NCBI GenBank assembly: GCA_016169945.1
Contig: JADLSH010000036.1
Span: 1-64,000 of the forward strand
DNA from: Trachythela sp. YZ-2020
Taxonomy: Eukaryota > Cnidaria > Anthozoa > Malacalcyonacea > Clavulariidae
Direction: 5' to 3'
DNA length: 64,000 nucleotides
Shown here: one piece after another, positions 58,235 to 64,000 of the stretch
Position numbering within the stretch: the first letter of the stretch is position 1
Layout: each line of letters starts with the position of its first letter
Position numbers and translations under genes: made by a program
Notes under the pieces: generated by a model
What the model was told of the DNA's origin: nothing
Databases searched by the model: none
The model's input: the letters and a program-made list of their open reading frames with translations, nothing else

Positions 58235-58430
58235 TGTTGCAAAATAAGATCTTGACTCTTTATAGTAATGAATATTTAATGATAACAAGAACAAATTGAA
58301 TAAAATATAGGTAATACAAAATGTTTTAATGTTCTGTTCTCTACACTCTGCACTCTACACTCCAAACATGTGCTCACACGTCACGCGTGGATCGCGCGAT
58401 ACAGTCTCGTTATGTGTATAATTATACACA
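58235..58430 (-). repeat. Candidate 5' LTR of the BEL/Pao element
   Basis: On the minus strand the interval starts TGTGTATAATTATACACA and ends CA, immediately followed by TGGTTCTTTAG, a possible tRNA primer-binding site, then 42 bp to the polyprotein ATG. The second LTR is absent, so the ends cannot be confirmed. Confidence 0.35.
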
Positions 58431-59828
58431 GGGTTTCTGCGCTTGTGGCACAAGCACAAAGCCCTGGGTACGAGGTTGAGCGCATGAATGCCTCGTCAGC
58501 CGAGTAGCCCTGGGTACGAGGTTGGGTTGTGTCTCACAGTGGCGGCGGAACATTAGTTTGGTTGGGGGACATGGGGAATTAGAAAACTGTAGGGTGTCTG
58601 GGTGCATGCTGCCCCGGAAATTTTGAATTCTGGAGTCTCTGAAATGGCCTTTCGGAAGATTTGACATGAAGAAACCAGGTTATTTTGTTCATTTTGCATT
58701 TCAGGCAGCCAAGAATCTGACATCTTAAAATTTCCTTTCAATTTCCTGGCTTGAGGCTAAATTTCCTTGCCATTTCCTTGTAAATCTTATTTCCTTGCAT
58801 TCTTCCTTGCAAAGGCCAAAATTTCCTTTTGCAGGGAAATTTCCTTGCAAGTGGAAGCCCTGCCCAAAAATAAAATGCCAGGATGGCAGTTATTTTTCTG
58901 ACGTATACATATAAAAACAAAATCGTTGTCTTAGCCAATCATGATGTTGCTAGTTACCAGTTTTCTCTCGGCTTGAACTTGCGCATGCGCATAACTTACA
59001 AAAAGGTCGACTCCTGTCCACTGAGCTATACTATATTACTGGAGGGAGTGCTCGGCATAAAAAAGTGAAGCAAAAACCATGGCGAATATTTGCCTTGCTG
59101 ACGCCATATATGGTCCCAAATGCCCATGGTAATTACCACTAACAGGCTCAATTTTGAGCCCGCTACAACTTTTACACCCCCCTGGATTTGGTAAAAATAT
59201 ATTTTAGCTCTTTGCAGTATTAAAATTCTCGTTGTTTACGACTTTTCAACATATTTTTCTGACCTTTGACCATTTGTTCAAAGATTTGCAAGTCGTACAC
59301 GTTATTCTCAACCCTTAAAGACGGCAAAAAAATACTAAAACCCCAAAACTGATGTCTGATGTGGGCAAAGATGATATTTGAAACCAGAGCAAACAGATAT
59401 TAAAAATTCCGTATGAAAAAAATTGTCGAAATACATGATAGAATATACTTTTGTCGGAATATGCTATGTGGTGCCATAAGATCAGGGTGCTGCTGGCAGC
59501 TGATCTTGGAAAGGCAATTTCTACCTAGATTTCTGCTCAGATTTCTTAGGTTGGGCTGGGGATACTGGGAAGCCATCCCAACGTCACCACATCCTTCTCT
59601 GCGGAATAGTGATTAGTTACAAAGCAATTTGGACTCGCTGAATATTCTACTGCAAGTAAACAGGCAAAGAACCATGTCGTTGTAACTTAACTTAGATATT
59701 ACGAGGATTTCTGCTATTTGTTTCTTGGTGTTTGGCGGAGTCGTATTCTTCACTCTACGCAGAGTCGAGAGGACGCTGTATATTTGCATAGTCATGGCGG
59801 ATAGACGTGTGTGTGATACGCTCTGTTA
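58431..59828. other. Repeat-rich intergenic stretch, no gene seen
   Basis: Contains two copies of 'ccctgggtacgaggttg' (58463-58479, 58508-58524; also near 17893) and repeated 'atttccttgca' at 58740-58855. Short frames lack domain signatures. Confidence 0.5.
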
Positions 59829-61144
59829 AAATGCTGGAAATACAAATAAAAATTATAGATTTAATTCCTTTCTTACTCGTGATAGCTGCACTGAATTGTC
59901 TAATATGCTTTATGATGGAGTACGCCTAAAATGGCTTGATGATCTGGAGAATGTAAAACGAATCGTAAGTCAAGTTTGGGGCCTCGAAGGGAAATGGTCG
60001 TCACCTGGAGGCCAAACTAAAAGATTTTCTAGTACGAATGCTGACTTGCTGTTCACATGGTATAGAGGTAAACAAAATACTCTGATTTTTCAAGGCAAGG
60101 GCGGTGACCTAGTACGAGATAGGTGTATGTTCGTTTGCAATCAAGAGCGCTATCTTAAATCAAAGTCACAATCACTTGAGTGTGATGAAACTATACACTC
60201 TCAGTCAACTATATCGAGCGCGTCCAGTGGCCCTAATACCGTGTATAAGAGCGTAAATACTGTCACTGATACTGTTGGCCTGAATAAAAGTAAGCAAGAG
60301 ATACATAAATAGTATTCATCGCCGCTTGGCCCCTGTACTGATTAATAATTTCTCTCAGACGGAACAGATTGCATTGAGTAATAATTGTGATTGTAGCTGT
60401 AGAGTTTTGGCCGCCGAACTCGAAGGAGTAAAATTGGAATTATTTATCATGCAAACGAATTTCGAGAATAAGTGAGACTCCTTTATTAGCAGATTTGCAG
60501 ATGAGCACATAAATATAAACCTACTTAAACATGATCTTTCTTGTGAAAAGGAAAAAAGTAATCGCCTTCAATCGGATCTTACTTTGCTCGTAAGAGAAAT
60601 AAATATTGAGGTTGAAGAACTTAATGAAACAATAGCTTCCCTTGAGGGTAAAATCTGTACTGTTGAAAAGATTAATTACCAACTGCGAGCCTCGAATATG
60701 TGCATTAATTTAGATACAGTGAATAACTTTAAACCTAACCAAATTGATGAGAAGTTTGAATCCTTCAATTATAATCCATATCGTACAAAGTTGGCAATTT
60801 CTAAACAAAGCCAAACCGAACATCAATATCACATTAACTGCACATTTAACGACCCTCAAGTTATCGACTTTGAAAACACCAGCGCTTCTCCTCAAGCAGA
60901 ACCAAACTCATTGCCTACATTAGATGTTAGCAGTACCAATGTTTCTTCCATGGCAGAAAATGATCGACTAAAGAGTTGTAACAATGCTGATTATTACATA
61001 CCTGTTATTGACAATCAACCTACTGCCTTATTGAGAATTCCAACCGAACGTACTCAACCGAGCGAAAATGATAGTTTATCACATAAAGGGCTTAAATCAG
61101 CCAAGCGTAAACAATATACACCGAATCGAAATCACTTAATCTAA
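59829..61144 (+). pseudogene. LINE ORF1-like region, broken
   Basis: The first part (frame open to 60312; first ATG 59905) reads VWGLEGKWSSPGGQTKRFSS and FTWYRGKQNTLIFQGKGGDL, resembling the 'W.l.GKW.SPGG' segment of ORF1 proteins in some cnidarian LINEs. The second part, in another frame, has a coiled coil (LTLLVREINIEVEELNETIA) and a polar tail ending at 61144. A frameshift between about 60312 and 60400 and a TGA at about 60470-60472 break it. It precedes an endonuclease/reverse transcriptase region in the order expected of a LINE. Confidence 0.55.
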
Positions 61145-61589
61145 AAGGAATCACGCACGACGTGGGCAAGTAAAGTAAACATCGTGATAAAAACCACAAA
61201 TTAAGTCACTCTGAGTGGATAAATTGGCTCCCTTTGATTGAGAATAGATTCGAGAAACCCCAACGATCGCAAAACTGTAGTCATTCCCTTTTGATGCGTA
61301 TACCTGTTACTCCTCCAAGTGTTGTTTTTTTCGGATACGGCGTTCGCACCACCGTGCTCCCGATTGGTACAAACACTTAGATCTGGTCAGCCGGATAACC
61401 AGAACGTGACATTGCCGTCCTATACTATCCCCGTCCGAGTTTCCCACCGTCATACAAGAGTGACCCGTCCAAGTTATAACTCGTCAGGGAAAAGTCCCAA
61501 CCGTAAAAATAACTTAATTTACATTAGTGGCCACCAAAAAAAAACGCCCTTACTTTCTTCTCTACCGAATTTATTCTGTCTACTACAGT

Positions 61590-63690
61590 AAAATCCTACG
61601 CATCGGACATTGTCGTTGTTACCGAAACGTGGCTTTCCTCAAATGTTCCCAATTCGGCAATAGATATAAGTGGTTATTCCTTGCTGAGGCATGATCGATC
61701 TGACGGCAGACGAGGCGGTAGAGTCTGTGTCTTCGTAAAGGACATGTTACCTTTCATTCATCTTAAAGAGATCGAAAGCCATGAATACGAGTCGCTTTGG
61801 TTACTCTTAAAGCTTCACCGTTTGCCTCGCGGTCTAAATTCAAATGTATTGGGAATGGTGTACCATCCACCTGGAAGTGACGATAAAGCCCTTCTTGCAC
61901 ACCTTACCGAATCAATTGATTCTGCCCTTTCCACTAATCCTGGTGCCGGAATTATTTTAGCTGGAGATTTTAACCAATTCAAACACCACCAGTTATGCAG
62001 TTCCTTTAACCTCAAGTAGTTAGTCAAAGACGCCACTAGAGGAAAGAATATCTTAGATAAAATATTTATCAACATTTCTAAATTTTTTAATTCTGCCCTG
62101 GTGATTTCTCCAATTGAACATTCCGATCATAATTCCATCGTTCTTAAACCTCTCCCAGCTTACTCCAATGGTGGCACAAGGTCTACACGTTTAGTACGAG
62201 ACTCTCGCCCAATCAATCGTCGAATTGTTAGCGATCATCTGTCGAAAGTTAATTGGGTACCTTTGTTCCATATGGAATCTTGTGACGAGCAGTTTCAGTA
62301 TTTTTCCACCATCGTAGATAATATCATAAACGTACACTTACCTTGGAAACAAATTAAAATTGATTCTAATGACAAGCATTGGATTACTTCCGAAATAAAA
62401 TCTCTTATTTTCAAGTGGCAGACAGCATGGGCGGCTGGCAACAACCTGATGTTCAGATTCTACCGAAATAAAGTTAATGCACTTTGTAAGAAGGCACGAC
62501 TTATTTACTACAATAAAAATATCGCGGGCGTTCAACAGTCCGATTCTCGTAAATGGTGGTTAGCGGTGAAGAATATTGCCGGTCTTCAGTCTTCTAAGAA
62601 AGTATCTACAATAATGTTCGAAGGTAAATCTTATTCTGAAGCGGATCTAGCAAACTTGCTCAACGACAAGTTCGTTGCTGTGGGGTCCTCCTTACCCAGT
62701 CTGAACTGGCTCCCCCTTCCGACAAATGATATTCCAGATGAATTCTGCATCTCTGTCGAGGAGACTGAAAAAGCTCTATTATCATCTAAACCTCATTCAT
62801 CTGCTGGTCCCGATGAAATTCCTTCTTGGCTTCTCCGGGAAAACGCTTCAGTGCTGTGCCGACCCTTGTGTTCCATTTTTAACGCATCAGTTCGTGAAGG
62901 ATATGTTCCCTCTATATGGAAGGCAGCAAATATTACACCAATTCAAAAATCTTCGCCCCCTAAAGATGTTGATTCCGACTTCAGACCAATCTCCCTCACA
63001 CCAATTATCAGCAAGACTCTTGAATCCTTTCCCTACAAATGGCTTCTTAACTCTGTATCAAAAAAAATTGATCTCTTCCAATTCGGTTCGCTGAAGGATT
63101 CAAGCACTAGTATGGCACTAGTCTACATGCTACATAAATGGTATGAAGCAGCTGATAAACAAGGTAACTCTATACGGATTTGTTTACTTGATTTCTCCAA
63201 GGCGTTTGATCGATTAGATCATAACATTCTGTTGAAAAAATTGAAAGACATGGAAATTCATCCTGTATTGCTTAATTGGATTGCAAACTTCCCAACAGAT
63301 AGACAACAGAGAACCCCTGTTGGTCAGTTATTTTCCGAGTGGAAGTTTTTAAACGCCGGCGTCCCACAAGGAACTAAGCTTGGCCCGCTCTTATTTTTAA
63401 TCATGATCAATGACTTGGCAGTGTCTGATGAAACCGTTAAATTTGTGGATGATACTAGCCTTTGGGAAATAATATCAAACAATTCCCCGTCTCAGTTACC
63501 CGTCAACATCATCAACTGCTCAGAATGGTCATCAGCCAATAATATGAAGTTAAATGTATTAAAGACTAAAGAATTGCGTGTCTGCTTTTCCAATCTTATT
63601 CCATCGTTTGCCCCTATTACCATCTGTGGCCAAGAGGTCGACGTCGTCTCCGAGGCAAAATTATTGGGCGTTATTTGGAAATTTTATAAT
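61590..63690 (+). pseudogene. LINE ORF2: AP endonuclease and reverse transcriptase, broken
   Basis: The endonuclease reads DIVVVTETWLSSNVPNS, YHPPGSDDKALLAHL, ILAGDFNQF and SPIEHSDHNSIVL. TAG at 62017-62019 interrupts it, and the frame then continues in register. Reverse transcriptase: FRPISLTPIISKTLE, ICLLDFSKAFDRLDHNILL, GVPQGTKLGPLLFLIMIND and KFVDDTSLW (the catalytic pair is preceded by Val, usually Ala). The domain order is CR1-like. The N-terminal end of the endonuclease is frameshifted near 61590. After LLGV at about 63675 the normal C-terminus is replaced by (TAA)n and unrelated sequence. Not functional. Confidence 0.85.
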
Positions 63691-64000
63691 AATAATAATA
63701 ATAATTACATAAATACATCATTCCAGAATTTATCCCAAAATAACACAGTCCTTTCTGTAATTGGTGAACATGCAACATGTTTGGAAATCGAAGATACAAC
63801 AACGTAATAAATTTTGTTTTATTTTAATTTGACATTTTCAAAGAATAATTACTAATTAGCAGTACTGTAAATCATTTTAAGAACCAAACTGTATAATCAA
63901 GTTATTATGGTATTATCTGTGGCATACCGAGCGGGGAAGTATAGGGGATGTGTAACCCAAACGAATCTGTCAGTAAGTTGACCTTGATCTGTTGAAACCA
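63684..64000. other. (TAA)n tract and unassigned right edge
   Basis: (AAT)n at 63687-63706, then AT-rich sequence to the window end with no recognised feature. The open frame from the LINE runs across the microsatellite as five to six asparagines, an artefact. Confidence 0.5.

Overview
This is animal nuclear DNA, most likely from a cnidarian (anthozoan-like). It is AT-rich, has spliced genes with GT/AG introns, a recently amplified C2H2 zinc-finger (ZNF) family and a dense mixture of transposons: BEL/Pao, PIF/Harbinger, mariner-like, a CR1-like LINE, Penelope-like fragments, tRNA-derived SINEs and many MITEs. The phylum is an inference from this content and from repeat style; no ribosomal or mitochondrial marker is present.

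The backbone is a tandem cluster of one ZNF family. Nine partial or complete copies lie on the + strand, named A to I plus J here: A (9.3-10.4 kb, decayed), B (14.0-14.7 kb, decayed), C (24.2-25.2 kb, one frameshift), D (26.55-27.5 kb, open), E (33.55-33.7 kb, 3' scrap), F (35.8-36.8 kb, decayed), G (38.8-40.0 kb, open), H (42.0-43.1 kb, one early nonsense codon), I (45.1-46.3 kb, open) and J (53.45-54.5 kb, open). Each gene is a single exon with a ~30-residue leader, 7-9 almost identical fingers (84-bp period) and a shared C-terminal cysteine/histidine module. Each is preceded by the same upstream module ending in a TATA box and followed by the same flank, which carries a decayed Penelope-like fragment. 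Kilobase-scale blocks of flank are shared by 1-6.7 kb, 10.4-13.7 kb and 27.5-33.5 kb.

Layout: 1-8.5 kb is block-1 flank with a mariner-like element, MITEs, palindromic repeats and a minus-strand WDR6-like exon. 8.6-15.1 kb holds ZNF-A and ZNF-B. 15.52-23.86 kb is a single 8.3-kb terminal-inverted-repeat insertion into the upstream module of ZNF-C; nested in it is a 3.4-kb foldback-like element whose inverted arms are arrays of a ~19-bp minisatellite. 24-37 kb holds ZNF-C to ZNF-F with MITEs. 37.5-46.9 kb is a ~3.15-kb tandem triplication (ZNF-G, H, I), every unit ending in the same 727-bp antisense BEL/Pao fragment. 46.89-51.53 kb is a PIF/Harbinger transposon with an apparently intact five-exon transposase and a Myb/SANT-like partner gene broken by two stops. 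53.5-58.4 kb holds ZNF-J and the longest BEL/Pao copy; 59.8-63.7 kb is a broken LINE.

The pattern is that of a host ZNF family expanding while its surroundings are bombarded by transposons. The fingers differ mainly at DNA-contact positions, several copies are dead or losing zinc ligands, and one amplified unit was built by fusing a retrotransposon fragment to a ZNF promoter. A role in recognising transposons is a reasonable guess, not something shown here.
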